A DNA stretch of 53,149 nucleotides. Source: Prolixibacteraceae bacterium (GTDB taxonomy: Bacteria; Bacteroidota; Bacteroidia; Bacteroidales; Prolixibacteraceae). The stretch's first letter is position 1; every line of letters starts with the position of its first letter. The notes under the pieces were generated by a model. It worked only from the letters and a program-made list of their open reading frames with translations. It searched no databases and was not told where the DNA came from. This document shows positions 1 to 10,338 of this stretch, one piece after another. Where the stretch lies: positions 1 to 53,149 of the forward strand of contig JAONJW010000017.1 of assembly GCA_028377305.1 (NCBI GenBank). The letters run 5' to 3'. The translations under genes and the position numbers were made by a program.

Positions 1-53
1 ATATCATACAGCACTCATATTCAAGCAGTAAAGTGTTTTATTAACATGTTGAT

Positions 54-86
54 AAATAAAAAAAGGGACAGCCCGTCAGCTGCCCC
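54..86 (-). terminator. Intrinsic terminator of the first susCD pair
   Basis: On the minus strand GGGGCAGC (79-86) pairs with GCTGTCCC (65-72) around a 6-nt loop, with one G-T wobble, and is followed by a T-rich tract (54-64). It lies about 35 nt past the susD stop, so it most likely ends this transcription unit. Confidence 0.75.
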
Positions 87-121
87 CCATGAAATAGGTC
101 AATAACCTAAAACGAATATTT

Positions 122-1645
122 TTATTTTAAGTTTCCATTGATAATGGTCTCATGTTCTGGAATAGGGAAGAAGTAGTTCGCCTCTGTGATCGACTCTGGT
201 GTAAAAGTAGGATCTTCTTTAGCATGATCTTTGTTATACTCTTTTACTTTCTCACGACGTACCATGGTGATCCATGACTTGTTTTCGAAAGCAAACTCCC
301 ACATACGCTCTTGCAATACTGCAGCATCGAAAGTTGCTTGATCTGCTTCATCTGCAATAATATTTGCTTCTGCTGCCGATCCCATATAAGCACGGTTTTG
401 AACTTCACGAAGGGCACTATATGCTCTTGCAGTCGGGCCACCATTGGCTAGATTATCTGCTTCTGCTAAGATTAATAGCGCATCTGCATAACGGAATATT
501 GGATAGATAGTGTTGGTGGTAACGTCATTAAATGGTGATCCACCTAAGTCACGATACTTTCCAATCCACACATGTTTTTCACTGCCGTCTAAACAAGGTT
601 TCCATTTCGATTCAGGAAGAGGCTTACCCTTTTTGTTGAATTTGATCACATCATAGATGGTGTGAGCTTTACGGTTGTCATTAGGAAAATTGTTATAGAA
701 TTCTGTTTCTACCAAATAGTCTTTCCATCCTCCCTCTTCAGCTCCACGGAATCCTTTTCCACCATAAGCTCCTTTATCGCGTCCAAGGTTGTAGCTACCT
801 AAGAAACAGAAGATATGTTCAGCATTTCTGTCTAAACGATGCTCAGACTTCCATAGGTCAGCAAAGTTATCATATAGCATGTTCTGCCCACTGTTAATCA
901 CTTCTGCTGCTGCATCTGCAGCTTTTTGGTAATACTCTTTTCCTAGATTCAGCGGGTATCCAGCCATGTTCATATATACATATGCTTTCAGCATACGTAC
1001 AGCATTTAGGTTTGCACGACTTACGGTACGAACCTCAGGAAGGATTTTTGCAGCCTCTAGGTCTTGAAGGATAAAGTCGTAAACCTCTTGATCTGTAGCC
1101 ATTTTTACTTGGCGAGCCTCTGTTCCATTCATTAATTTCTCAACAATAGCACCCTTACCAAAGTAGCTCACCACATTATAATATGCAAGTGCTCTTAAGA
1201 AATGAACCTCTGCAATGTACATCTGTTTGGTGTCCTTATCCATTGGGATTTGATCGATCAAATCTTGACTCATAAGGATGGTGTTTGCAGCACCAATAGC
1301 ACGGTACATCGCTTTCCAGAAATTCTCAATATCAGGGTTGTTTACCGACACTTCAAAGTCGTCGAACTCTAATATTCGTTGCTTATTGGATCCTCTTAAT
1401 GAGGTCAGGGCAGGATCGCCAGCATTTAATGAGAAACCTCGTCCACTAAGACCCCCGAAACGAGTATTGTCTTTAAAAATATAGTTATATATAGGAGGTA
1501 TAGCACTAGCTAACTCATTCTCTGTTTGAAAAAAGGTTTCTGTTAGGGTTACAAATTTTGTATCTTCCTCTAGCATATCACAACTAGTGAATCCTCCGCC
1601 AAGTATGGAAGCTCCTAAAACAAGAGCTATTATTTTTTTCTTCAT
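122..1645 (-). CDS. SusD/RagB-like glycan-binding outer-membrane lipoprotein (copy 1)
   Basis: SusD-family surface lipoprotein that captures oligosaccharides and forms the lid on its SusC partner. The start is taken at the ATG reading MKKKII, because an in-frame TTG three codons upstream only adds MIV. From that ATG the lipobox is FTSC with the lipidated Cys at residue 22, exactly as in the two paralogues of this locus. The length (507 aa) and the C-terminal pattern (WEFAFENKSW, MVRRE, FFPIPEHE) are typical of the RagB/SusD family. It follows its susC by about 40 bp and is followed by a terminator. It is closest by eye to the copy at 5208-6740, sharing GRGFSLN near residue 65. The ligand cannot be read from the sequence; the three adjacent sulfatases suggest a sulfated glycan. 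Confidence 0.93.
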   Translation of the reverse strand: MKKKIIALVLGASILGGGFTSCDMLEEDTKFVTLTETFFQTENELASAIPPIYNYIFKDNTRFGGLSGRGFSLNAGDPALTSLRGSNKQRILEFDDFEVSVNNPDIENFWKAMYRAIGAANTILMSQDLIDQIPMDKDTKQMYIAEVHFLRALAYYNVVSYFGKGAIVEKLMNGTEARQVKMATDQEVYDFILQDLEAAKILPEVRTVSRANLNAVRMLKAYVYMNMAGYPLNLGKEYYQKAADAAAEVINSGQNMLYDNFADLWKSEHRLDRNAEHIFCFLGSYNLGRDKGAYGGKGFRGAEEGGWKDYLVETEFYNNFPNDNRKAHTIYDVIKFNKKGKPLPESKWKPCLDGSEKHVWIGKYRDLGGSPFNDVTTNTIYPIFRYADALLILAEADNLANGGPTARAYSALREVQNRAYMGSAAEANIIADEADQATFDAAVLQERMWEFAFENKSWITMVRREKVKEYNKDHAKEDPTFTPESITEANYFFPIPEHETIINGNLK

Positions 1646-1683
1646 CACTATCAACTTTTTTGATCTAATTAATTAAGCTTTTC

Positions 1684-4600
1684 TTAGAAACTTATATTTA
1701 CACCTAGATTCCAAACTCTTGCGGTAGGATACGGTGCAACATCATAACCTGGAGTCATATCAGACGTTCCACTACTTACCTCAGGATCATATCCTGTATA
1801 GTTCGTAAATACAAACGCATTCTGAAGTGACCCATACAGTCTTAATCTTGAGATACCAAGACTCTTCAATGCATTAGGAGAAAGACTGTAACCAAGGGTT
1901 ATATTTTTAAGTCTGATGAAAGATGCATCTTCGATAAACATAGATGATAAAGCTTGATCTTTGGCTCTATTGGAAGGCCCCATTGCAGGAATGTTGGTAT
2001 TCTCATTCTCTGGAGTCCAACGATTCAAAATGTCTGGATCAACAGGATCTGTATTGGCAACCCCCATTGCTCTAGCCTTCACATAATTGAATACCTGTTG
2101 ACCTAATGTAGCAGTGAACATCACGGACATATCAAAATTCTTGTATGAGAAGTTGTTTGAGAACCCTAAATACCAATCTGGAGTAGCATTTCCAATGATG
2201 GTTTTATCGGCAGTAGTAATTTTCCCATCTTCGTTGGTATCTGCAAATCGAGGATCTCCAGGCTTAGCACCAAAACTCTTAGCCTCCTCCGCTTGATTGG
2301 ATTTCCATACTCCTAAATAATCGAATCCATAAAATTCACCTGTTGGACGTCCTATAATAGCTTTTGAGATCAGTCCCGAAGATCTAGAAAATGGGATTTC
2401 ATCTAAGCCATCTAAACTCATCAACTCTTGCACATTACGAGTTGCAGTGAAGGTTCCATTATAGTTGAAATCTCTTTTCCCTAAGTTCACTCCCAATGAA
2501 AGATCAATTCCTTGATTTTGTAGTACGCCTAAGTTCTTAAGCTCCTTAGCAAAACCTGACACGTAAGGTACATCAATAGAGAGGATAAGATCTGTGGTCT
2601 CCTTAAAATAGTAGTCCGCAGTAATATTGAATAGACCATCTAATACAGATAGGTCAACCCCTAAGTTTGTTTGTGCAGTGGTCTCCCATGAAAGTTCTGG
2701 GCTGTCATAATATACTACTGCCATTCCAATATTCTTATTCTCACCATCAAAAGCGTAGTCTGCTCCTGGTTTTATTAAAGAACGAGAACGGTATGGGCTT
2801 GTTGCCTGGCTACCTGTTTGACCATATCCCACACGTAGTTTAAAGTTATCGATCACATCTGAATCTGCAAGGAATCCTTCTTCTGAGATCCTCCATGCGA
2901 AAGAGGCACTTGGGAAATATCCCCATTTGTGATTTTTTGCAAATTTAGATGAACCATCTGCACGAATAGACCCAGTAAACATGTACTTACCTTTAAAGCT
3001 ATAGTTTGCACGAGCAAGATAAGATACCAATCCCCATCGGTTCGTAAAGTTCGTGCTGTAACTATTTGCAAGTCCAGCATAGCTAAGATCATAATACCCT
3101 CGGTTAAGGAAGAAATCGCTTGCACTGAATCCGTTAGAGTTGGACTCTGAACCGTTCAACTCATTTACAAGAGTTACATTCAGGCTATGATCTCCTATCG
3201 TATTGATATAGCTTAACATATTAGTATTCTGCCAAGTTTTTTTGTAGCTATTAGATGCATTTCCTTTCTCACGTCCTCTACCGCTGTAGGTATATTTGTT
3301 GTTAAACCCATAGTTATTGGAGTTATCCATTGAATATCCACCAGAAACAGAGAGGGTTAAATGTTTTGTTAGTTGATAACTCAACGAAGCATTAATTGTT
3401 GAATTAGTTCTTTCCCCCTGCCTATTGTTCTCGTTAATATCCGCTATCGGATTATTCACTGTTGGGAATTGAGAAACAGTGTACTCTCCATTCACATCAT
3501 AGATAGGTAGGGTTGGCTCAAATACCAATGCATCAGTTGGAGGAGTTCCACTTGGCCATACTAGACTATACTTCTGTTGCTCTGTCTTATATCCACTCAA
3601 GTTCGCTTTAAACTTCATCTTTTCCGATAGATCTGCTTCAAAATTCATACGATAATTCATACGATTATAGTTTGAATTTTTCATGATTCCATCTTGATCT
3701 AGATATTGTCCTGAGAATAGAAAGCGCATCTTTTCCGTCCCTCCCGATAAAGACAAGCTGTGGTTTTGAACAGGTGCATTGGTGTAGATCTCATCTTGCC
3801 AATTATGACCACCTTTTTTACGGAACATATCAATTTCCTCTTGCGTATATTTTGGGCCCATTTTAAAGGCTGCTTTCTTCGCATTTACAACCTCAGCATA
3901 AGTGGCTGCATCTAAAACATCCAGCTTTTTTGCAATCGACTGCTGTCCATAATAACCATCATAGTTAATCTTAAAACCTCCTGCTTTACCAGACTTGGTA
4001 GTAACAAGGATTACCCCATTGGCTCCACGAGAACCATAGATAGCAGTAGCCGATGCATCTTTCAGCACCTCAAGACTCTCAATATCGTTAGGGTTAAGTT
4101 CCTTTAAAGATCCTCCTGCAAAACCATCAATAACAACCAGAGGGTTGTTGTTTCCTTTTAAGGAGTTTCCTCCTCGAATACGAATTTTAATGTCCCCACC
4201 TGGTGCACCACTATTGGTTGATACGGTTACTCCTGCCATCTTACCTTGAAGCGCTTCGTTTACCGTAGAGGTGTTGGCTTTAACAATATCTTCTGATTTT
4301 ACTCCAACGGTTGCTCCAGTAATATCGCTCTTCTTCATGACCCCATAACCAACAGCAACAACTTCGTTCAAAGAGATCGCACTCTCCTCTAATGTTACAT
4401 CTACTTTCGTTTTACCAGCCACTGCAATTTCTTGCGTGGTAAAACCAACGTATGAGAACTTAAGAATAGGTTTTTCTATGCCTTTTATGTTTAAACTATA
4501 GTTACCATCAAAGTCGGTTATGGTTCCTGTATTCGTTCCACTAACTACGATAGTTACTCCGGGTAGTTTTTCACCTTTAGCATCATTTACGCTACCAGTA

Positions 4601-4710
4601 ACTGTAATACTTTGTGCGAAAACACTCCCTCCGATGAAAAAGAACAATAGTAACATCGTTCCCATAAAGAGTCTTCGATGCATGGCATGATTTCCTTGTT
4701 TCATAATCAT
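1684..4710 (-). CDS. SusC/RagA-like TonB-dependent outer-membrane transporter (copy 1)
   Basis: Outer-membrane TonB-dependent importer that works with the SusD encoded just downstream. Visible domains in order are a long basic n-region (HRRLFMGTM) and signal peptide ending FAQ near residue 33; a carboxypeptidase-regulatory-like beta-sandwich at about 36-115 (GVTIVVSGTN, DFDGNY); a plug at about 120-235 (GYGVMKKSD, SATAIYGSRGANGVILVTT); and a 22-strand-type barrel ending in NLGVNISF with the terminal aromatic residue. No N-terminal STN signalling domain is seen, so control by a FecR/ECF anti-sigma pair is unlikely. A second in-frame ATG two codons in (MKQ, first base 4704) aligns better with the start of copy 2. 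At 1008 aa it has normal family length. Confidence 0.94.
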   Translation of the reverse strand: MIMKQGNHAMHRRLFMGTMLLLFFFIGGSVFAQSITVTGSVNDAKGEKLPGVTIVVSGTNTGTITDFDGNYSLNIKGIEKPILKFSYVGFTTQEIAVAGKTKVDVTLEESAISLNEVVAVGYGVMKKSDITGATVGVKSEDIVKANTSTVNEALQGKMAGVTVSTNSGAPGGDIKIRIRGGNSLKGNNNPLVVIDGFAGGSLKELNPNDIESLEVLKDASATAIYGSRGANGVILVTTKSGKAGGFKINYDGYYGQQSIAKKLDVLDAATYAEVVNAKKAAFKMGPKYTQEEIDMFRKKGGHNWQDEIYTNAPVQNHSLSLSGGTEKMRFLFSGQYLDQDGIMKNSNYNRMNYRMNFEADLSEKMKFKANLSGYKTEQQKYSLVWPSGTPPTDALVFEPTLPIYDVNGEYTVSQFPTVNNPIADINENNRQGERTNSTINASLSYQLTKHLTLSVSGGYSMDNSNNYGFNNKYTYSGRGREKGNASNSYKKTWQNTNMLSYINTIGDHSLNVTLVNELNGSESNSNGFSASDFFLNRGYYDLSYAGLANSYSTNFTNRWGLVSYLARANYSFKGKYMFTGSIRADGSSKFAKNHKWGYFPSASFAWRISEEGFLADSDVIDNFKLRVGYGQTGSQATSPYRSRSLIKPGADYAFDGENKNIGMAVVYYDSPELSWETTAQTNLGVDLSVLDGLFNITADYYFKETTDLILSIDVPYVSGFAKELKNLGVLQNQGIDLSLGVNLGKRDFNYNGTFTATRNVQELMSLDGLDEIPFSRSSGLISKAIIGRPTGEFYGFDYLGVWKSNQAEEAKSFGAKPGDPRFADTNEDGKITTADKTIIGNATPDWYLGFSNNFSYKNFDMSVMFTATLGQQVFNYVKARAMGVANTDPVDPDILNRWTPENENTNIPAMGPSNRAKDQALSSMFIEDASFIRLKNITLGYSLSPNALKSLGISRLRLYGSLQNAFVFTNYTGYDPEVSSGTSDMTPGYDVAPYPTARVWNLGVNISF

Positions 4711-4739
4711 AAGTAAGTTTATATAATAAGTAAGTTTAT
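4709..4739 (-). repeat. 14-bp direct repeat in the susC leader
   Basis: ATAAGTAAGTTTAT occurs twice (4709-4722 and 4726-4739, plus-strand reading) with a 17-bp period, directly upstream of and touching the first susC start codon. It is a short tandem duplication in the 5' leader of the mRNA and is not present before the other two susC copies. Confidence 0.7.
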
Positions 4740-5144
4740 TGATCTCACATCCATAACATAAGTTCTGTGTTTCATTTTAATTAAATATACAACAACACAA
4801 ACAGATCATTACAGAACAGTTATGACAACAACAATCTGTATTGGACCCTATATCAATATATTTCAATCTAAAACAAATCACACAGATGTGATACTGAACA
4901 ATAATAATACATTTCTCTAAGAACCAATGTGCTTAAATTAACACTTATATATAATTTTTACTACAAAATTGTACACCTATAGAGCTTATCCATATGGAGG
5001 ATGAGAATCTCCTTTTTTATGTATACACATATATTATTCGCACTACAGAATGGAGAGAATTGGAGCACATACAACATAAGAAGCTTGATAACAATATCAT
5101 AAGACAGACATAGGGATAAAAAGTAAGATATAGGGAGCATGAAC
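4740..5144. other. Intergenic region between susD copy 2 and susC copy 1
   Basis: AT-rich spacer that must hold the promoter of the first susCD pair. I could not find a convincing TAnnTTTG -7 element near the leader. Two overlapping 61-codon minus-strand frames are low-complexity and are not supported as genes. No RNA gene was recognised. Confidence 0.5.
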
Positions 5145-5177
5145 AAAAAAGAAAAGGGTGCCTTTTAAAAGACACCC
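5145..5177 (-). terminator. Intrinsic terminator of the second susCD pair
   Basis: Minus-strand hairpin over 5156-5177 with arms GGGTGTCTTTT and AAAAGGCACCC (one mismatch), followed by TTTTCTTTTTT. It lies 30 bp past the susD stop. Confidence 0.88.
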
Positions 5178-5207
5178 TCCATATATATTTACAATCTATC
5201 AATTAAC

Positions 5208-6740
5208 CTATTTTAGGTTTGGATTGATCAATGTTTCATGAGCTGGTATAGGGAAAAATGAAACTTCCTCTTCATTAATCGCGTTTGGATCAAATCCATC
5301 AGACTCAGATGCGTGATCTTTATTGAATTTTTTGATCAATTGACGACGAACCATAGTGATCCACGTTTTATTCTCAAAAGCAAACTCCCAATTTCTCTCT
5401 GCAAGTACGATTTCGTCGAAAGTTGTTTGATCTACACCATCGGCAATAATATTTGCAGCAGCAGGTGTTCCATCGTATGCACGATGTTGAATTAGACGTA
5501 ACGCCTCATAAGCACGAGGTGTAGGTCCTCCATTTGCTAGGTTGTCTGCTTCTGCCAATAGAAGCAATGCATCCGCTAGACGGAAAACAGAGAATAATCC
5601 ATTAGATCCAACATCTTTCCATGGTGCACCACCTAGATCACGATATTTTCCGACCCACATGTGCTTCTCTTTCCCATCTAAACATGACTTCCATTTTGCT
5701 TCAGGAAGCAATTTTCCTTTTTTGTCATATTTGATCACACTATAAATAGATGCATCACGACGACTATCATTAGGGAAGTTGTTATAGAAATCCGTTTCTA
5801 CTACATAGTCTCTCCATCCTCCTTCTTCTGTTCCACGAAGTGCTTTACCACCATAAACTCCTTGGCTTCTGTTAGCAGTAAAGTTTCCGAAGAAAGAGAA
5901 AATATGTTCTTTTCCACGATCTAAACGACGACCATAATTCCATAGATCAGAATAGTTGTCATACAATGTGTACAAACCGCTATTTACAACCTCAGCTGCT
6001 AAGTCTGCCGCTTTTTGATAATATTCCTGACCAAGATTTAGTGGATATCCAGCCATGTTCATATATACATATGCTTCCAACATTTTCACAGCATCAGCTG
6101 TAGGACGAGCAATATCAGTCTGTTTTGCTGGTAATTTTTTTGCAATTGCTAGATCTTCTAAAATTAACTTATAGATATCTTGAGCAGAAGAGATTCTTGT
6201 CAATTGAGCTTGTTCACCACGAAGAAGTTCTTTTACGATAGGACCTTGACCCCAATAACTAACCACGTTATAGTATGCATAGGCACGCATAAAATGCACT
6301 TCAGCCAATAATGCGTTAGCATAATCTAGATCTTCACCTGGAAGCTGAAGGATACGATCTGTAGCTCCAATGATATTGTTTGCCACGCCGATAGCTCTAT
6401 ACAATGATTTCCAAACAGCCTCAATATCTGCATTTCTATCAGAAACAGCTAGATCATCAAATTCGATCATTCTCTGTTTGTTAAGACCTCTTACAGCTGT
6501 CAGTGCAGGATCACCACAATTTAAAGAGAAACCACGACCATTAAGACCTCCTAAACGGTTATCGTCTTTAAACAAATAGTTATAGATTGGTGTTACTGCT
6601 AGTTCAAGTTCCTTAATTGTTCTGAAATAAGTATCAGACTCAACGATCACAGAACGATCTTCCTCTAGAAAGTCACAACTCTGAAAACATGTTCCAAGTG
6701 ACAGCACAGCAAGAGCTGCTACAATTATATTTTGTTTCAT
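5208..6740 (-). CDS. SusD/RagB-like glycan-binding outer-membrane lipoprotein (copy 2)
   Basis: Surface lipoprotein partner of the SusC encoded immediately upstream (26-bp gap). The lipobox is FQSC with Cys22, then the DFLEED spacer typical of exported Bacteroidota lipoproteins. The 510-aa protein shows the SusD TPR-like region, with YAYYNVVSYWGQGP near residue 160 and YVYMNMAGYPLNLG near 235, and the C-terminal WEFAFENKTW and MVRRQ motifs. It reads as a recent paralogue of copy 1, and the most variable stretches are the ones expected to line the ligand site. Substrate is inferred only from the sulfatases in the locus. Confidence 0.93.
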   Translation of the reverse strand: MKQNIIVAALAVLSLGTCFQSCDFLEEDRSVIVESDTYFRTIKELELAVTPIYNYLFKDDNRLGGLNGRGFSLNCGDPALTAVRGLNKQRMIEFDDLAVSDRNADIEAVWKSLYRAIGVANNIIGATDRILQLPGEDLDYANALLAEVHFMRAYAYYNVVSYWGQGPIVKELLRGEQAQLTRISSAQDIYKLILEDLAIAKKLPAKQTDIARPTADAVKMLEAYVYMNMAGYPLNLGQEYYQKAADLAAEVVNSGLYTLYDNYSDLWNYGRRLDRGKEHIFSFFGNFTANRSQGVYGGKALRGTEEGGWRDYVVETDFYNNFPNDSRRDASIYSVIKYDKKGKLLPEAKWKSCLDGKEKHMWVGKYRDLGGAPWKDVGSNGLFSVFRLADALLLLAEADNLANGGPTPRAYEALRLIQHRAYDGTPAAANIIADGVDQTTFDEIVLAERNWEFAFENKTWITMVRRQLIKKFNKDHASESDGFDPNAINEEEVSFFPIPAHETLINPNLK

Positions 6741-6766
6741 AATATTTTATCCAATTAATGTTACAA

Positions 6767-9700
6767 CTAGAATGAGATGTTAACTCCTAAGTTCCAAACT
6801 GTTGATGATGGATAAGGAGCATTATCAAATCCTGGCATCATATCATCTGTTGAGCTACTTACCTCCGGATCGTACCCTTTGTAATTAGTAAGGGTAAACG
6901 CATTCTGTAAAGAACCGTACACTCTAAGGCTCTTCACTCCTATCGATTTAATCATGTTAGGATTGAAAGTATAACCTAAGGTTACATTCTTAAGGCGTAA
7001 GAATGAAGCATCTTCAATAAATTGAGATGAAAGAGTTTGTTCTGATACTTTTGCAGCTTTTGCAGAAGATCCGAAAGATGCAATATCCGTATTTTCATTC
7101 TCCGGAGTCCAGCGATTAAGGATATCCGGACTAACAGCATCTGCTCCAGCTAAACCTAACGTTTTTGCTCTCACATAGTTGTATACTTCATTTCCTACAG
7201 AAGCCGTAAACATTAAAGAAAGATCAAGGCCTTTGTATGAGAAGTTGTTAGAGAAACCAAACGTCCAATCAGGCATTGCATTACCAACCACAGTAATATC
7301 AGAAGAGTTGATAACTCCATCTTCTACAATATCTTTAAACTTAGCATCTCCTGGTTTAGCACCAAAAACTTTAGCTTGTTCAGCCTCAGAGGTTTTCCAT
7401 ACTCCTTCATACTGATAACCAAAGTATTGTCCCATAGGACGATCCACTTGAAGAATCGAAGTCATTTTAGAAGCACTGATAAAGATCATTTCTGATTGAT
7501 CTCCAAGATCTAGTATCTTCGAAACATTCTTATTGGCAGTAAGTGTTCCATTATACTTAAAGTCATTAGATCCTAAATTAACTCCCAAAGATAAATCTAC
7601 ACCTTTGTTCTCAAGTGATCCGACATTACGTAATTCTTTAGAAAAACCAGAGTAATAAGGTACATTAACCTGAAGTAATAGATCTTGAGTCTTTTTATAA
7701 TAAAGATCTCCGGTGAAATTAATTCTACCATCCAATAGTGCTAGATCAACCCCAGTATTGAATTGAGATGTTGTTTCCCACGATAGCTTAGGGCTATCTA
7801 AATATTTAGGATATACACCCACTTTACTATTAGCGCCATCAAGAGAGTAGTTTCCACCTACATTCATAATTGCGATAGAACGATAAGGAGGAGAAGCTTG
7901 GCTACCAGTGGTACCATAACTTGCACGAAGCTTAAGGTTACTAATAGTGTTATTATCTTTCAGAAAACCTTCTTCTTTTACTCTCCAAGCAAGAGATGCT
8001 GAAGGGAAGTAACCCCACTTAGCATTTTTAGCAAACTTCGATGCACCATCAGCACGTAGTGAAGCAGTAACAAGATATTTTCCTTTGAAACTATAATTTG
8101 CACGACCTAAATATGACATCAAGCTCCATTGATTTATAAAAGAACTTGAAAGTGTTCCTGGAACAGCTCCAAATTGGAACATATAGTATCCTCTATTTAG
8201 ATCAAACTGTGAAGTTCCTGCACTAACAGTGCTCCCCTTCATACTACTCTGTTCATTTACCAAGGTAATATTCAGGTTGTGGTCACCAAAAGTATCAATA
8301 TATGATAACATATTAGTATTCTGCCAGAAAGAGGAGCTTGTATTACTAGCATTTCCTCTACCCCCACCTGTACCATAGTAAAGTGCATCACTATTAAATC
8401 GTTTTACTGAAGAGTCCACATTAATGAAGCCACCAGATACAGTAAAAGTGATTTTGTCTGTAATGTTATAGGCCAAAGACGCATTCAAAGTTGCACTGGT
8501 GCGCTCTTTCATTGAGTTCAACTCATTCACATCGGCAATTGGATTGTTTACCGTGCTAAACGAAGACTCAGTATAGCTTCCATTTGTATATGCAGGTAGT
8601 GTAGGTTCAAATAGAAGAGCATCCATTGGAGGCGTTCCATTAGGCCACTTAAGTGCATATGCCTTTTCCTTCGATTTAAACCCACTAACAATCACCTTTA
8701 ACTTTAACTTCTCAGATAGTTGAGACGCAAAATTTAGACGGTAATTATATCTATTGTAATTAGAATTTTTCATGATACCATCTTGGTCAAGATACTGACC
8801 TGAGAAAAGATAGGTTGACTTCTCTGTTCCACCAGATATAGAGACATCATGATTTTGTATTGGTGCAGTTACATACACCTCATCTTGCCAGTTTGTACCA
8901 CCTGTTTTTCTAAAATCTGCGATTTGATCTTCCGTATATGGTACTTTTACACCGAATGCTGATCTCTTAGCATTTACTTGTTCAGCATAAGATGCAGCAT
9001 CCATAACATCAAGTTTCTTAGAAATACTTTGCTGTCCATAGTATCCATTATAAGAGACTTTAACCTCTCCTTTTTTACCAGATTTTGTTGTTACAAGGAT
9101 TACTCCATTTGCTCCACGTGATCCATATATTGCAGTAGCCGAAGCATCTTTAAGTACTTCAATACTTTCAATATCATTGGCATTGATCTCTTTTAAAGAC
9201 CCGCCGGCAAAACCATCGATTACTACAAGAGGTGCATTACCACCAGTAATAGAGTTGTTTCCTCTGATTCGTATTGTTAAATCACCACCTGGGGCGCCAC
9301 TATTAGACGACACACTTACCCCTGCCATTTTTCCTTGAAGGGCTTCATTTACTGAAGAAGTGTTGGCTCTTAGAATATCATCTGACTTAATACCGACAGT
9401 AGCTCCTGTAACATCACTCTTTTTCATCACACCATACCCTACTGCAACAACTTCATTCAATGCGATTGCACTCTCTTTTAGTGTTATGTCTATCTTAGTT
9501 TTACCACTCACGGTAACTTCTTGTGAAGTAAAACCAACATACGAGAATTTAAGTACTGGACTTGTTTGCTCTTTAATGTTGATCAAGTAATTACCATCAA
9601 AATCGGTAATCGTTCCCATTGTAGTTCCTTTAACAAGAACAGTAACGCCAGGAAGTGCTGCTCCTTCTGCATCTTTCACTGTACCTGTCACCTTCAACTG

Positions 9701-9793
9701 CTGTGCCATTGCTTTTCCTCCTACAAAAGAAAGCAACAACAACATCGTTCCCATAAAGAGTCTACGATGCCAAGCTTGATTCACTTGTTTCAT
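6767..9793 (-). CDS. SusC/RagA-like TonB-dependent outer-membrane transporter (copy 2)
   Basis: Importer of the second pair, 1008 aa, the same length as copy 1. The signal peptide begins MKQVNQAWHRRLF, close to copy 1, and ends at AMAQ. The carboxypeptidase-like domain (GVTVLVKGTT, TDFDGNY) is followed by the plug (GYGVMKKSDV, SATAIYGSRG) and the barrel with terminal NLGVNISF. No STN domain is present. The nearly identical N-terminal HRRLFMGTMLLL in copies 1 and 2, absent from copy 3, marks these two as the younger duplicates. It is transcribed ahead of its susD, with its own upstream intergenic region. Confidence 0.94.
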   Translation of the reverse strand: MKQVNQAWHRRLFMGTMLLLLSFVGGKAMAQQLKVTGTVKDAEGAALPGVTVLVKGTTMGTITDFDGNYLINIKEQTSPVLKFSYVGFTSQEVTVSGKTKIDITLKESAIALNEVVAVGYGVMKKSDVTGATVGIKSDDILRANTSSVNEALQGKMAGVSVSSNSGAPGGDLTIRIRGNNSITGGNAPLVVIDGFAGGSLKEINANDIESIEVLKDASATAIYGSRGANGVILVTTKSGKKGEVKVSYNGYYGQQSISKKLDVMDAASYAEQVNAKRSAFGVKVPYTEDQIADFRKTGGTNWQDEVYVTAPIQNHDVSISGGTEKSTYLFSGQYLDQDGIMKNSNYNRYNYRLNFASQLSEKLKLKVIVSGFKSKEKAYALKWPNGTPPMDALLFEPTLPAYTNGSYTESSFSTVNNPIADVNELNSMKERTSATLNASLAYNITDKITFTVSGGFINVDSSVKRFNSDALYYGTGGGRGNASNTSSSFWQNTNMLSYIDTFGDHNLNITLVNEQSSMKGSTVSAGTSQFDLNRGYYMFQFGAVPGTLSSSFINQWSLMSYLGRANYSFKGKYLVTASLRADGASKFAKNAKWGYFPSASLAWRVKEEGFLKDNNTISNLKLRASYGTTGSQASPPYRSIAIMNVGGNYSLDGANSKVGVYPKYLDSPKLSWETTSQFNTGVDLALLDGRINFTGDLYYKKTQDLLLQVNVPYYSGFSKELRNVGSLENKGVDLSLGVNLGSNDFKYNGTLTANKNVSKILDLGDQSEMIFISASKMTSILQVDRPMGQYFGYQYEGVWKTSEAEQAKVFGAKPGDAKFKDIVEDGVINSSDITVVGNAMPDWTFGFSNNFSYKGLDLSLMFTASVGNEVYNYVRAKTLGLAGADAVSPDILNRWTPENENTDIASFGSSAKAAKVSEQTLSSQFIEDASFLRLKNVTLGYTFNPNMIKSIGVKSLRVYGSLQNAFTLTNYKGYDPEVSSSTDDMMPGFDNAPYPSSTVWNLGVNISF

Positions 9794-10260
9794 AATCTAT
9801 CGTTAGTTTTCATTACTACTAAACTACTTTCTTTGAAAAATAAAATGAGAATAGTTATATCCATAAACTAATGCTCACTTTAATAAAGTAGCTAGTGTGT
9901 TAAAAATTCGTATTATATCTCATCTAAGTAGAATAATAGTCCTTTTCACTCTCAATTCACAATTAAGGCAATATCTAAGATATCAACCACTTACAAGTGC
10001 ACAAGAGATTCAAGTAGACCATTATTACAATGGTATTGATGAGTGTTTCAAAACTATACAATCGAATTTACACTTATAATATATATGTTAATAATGAACA
10101 ATAGTACCACATTATGTGAACTATAACAACCGTTTGATTAAACATATTAAGTTTATATTTTACATTACAACCTTGTTCGAACGATTTTATTCACTCTATT
10201 TCACACAAATAGACCTTATTACATAACTATAAACTTATATATTATAATACCAGAAGAGAT
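9794..10260. other. Intergenic region upstream of the second susCD pair
   Basis: AT-rich spacer between the terminator of the third pair and the second susC. It should contain the promoter of pair 2, but no clear TAnnTTTG element was found close to the start. A 60-codon plus-strand frame at 9897-10079 has no recognisable features and is not called. Confidence 0.5.
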
Positions 10261-10297
10261 AAAAAAAAACCCTTATCGCATATATGCGATAAGGGTT
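10261..10297 (-). terminator. Intrinsic terminator of the third susCD pair
   Basis: Perfect palindrome at 10268-10297, with arms AACCCTTATCGCA and TGCGATAAGGGTT. On the minus strand it is followed by a run of T (10261-10267). It lies about 40 bp beyond the susD stop and is the strongest terminator in the locus. Confidence 0.92.
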
Positions 10298-10338
10298 ACT
10301 TAGAAACAGTGAAACTGATCTATCTGTTGATGCTGGTT

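Noticed and set aside
4961-5202. Two overlapping 61-codon minus-strand frames
   Set aside because: Overlapping different frames over a terminator and AT-rich spacer; low-complexity and unsupported.
9897-10079. 60-codon plus-strand frame in the spacer before the second susCD pair
   Set aside because: No start-site support, no recognisable features and AT-driven composition; likely chance.
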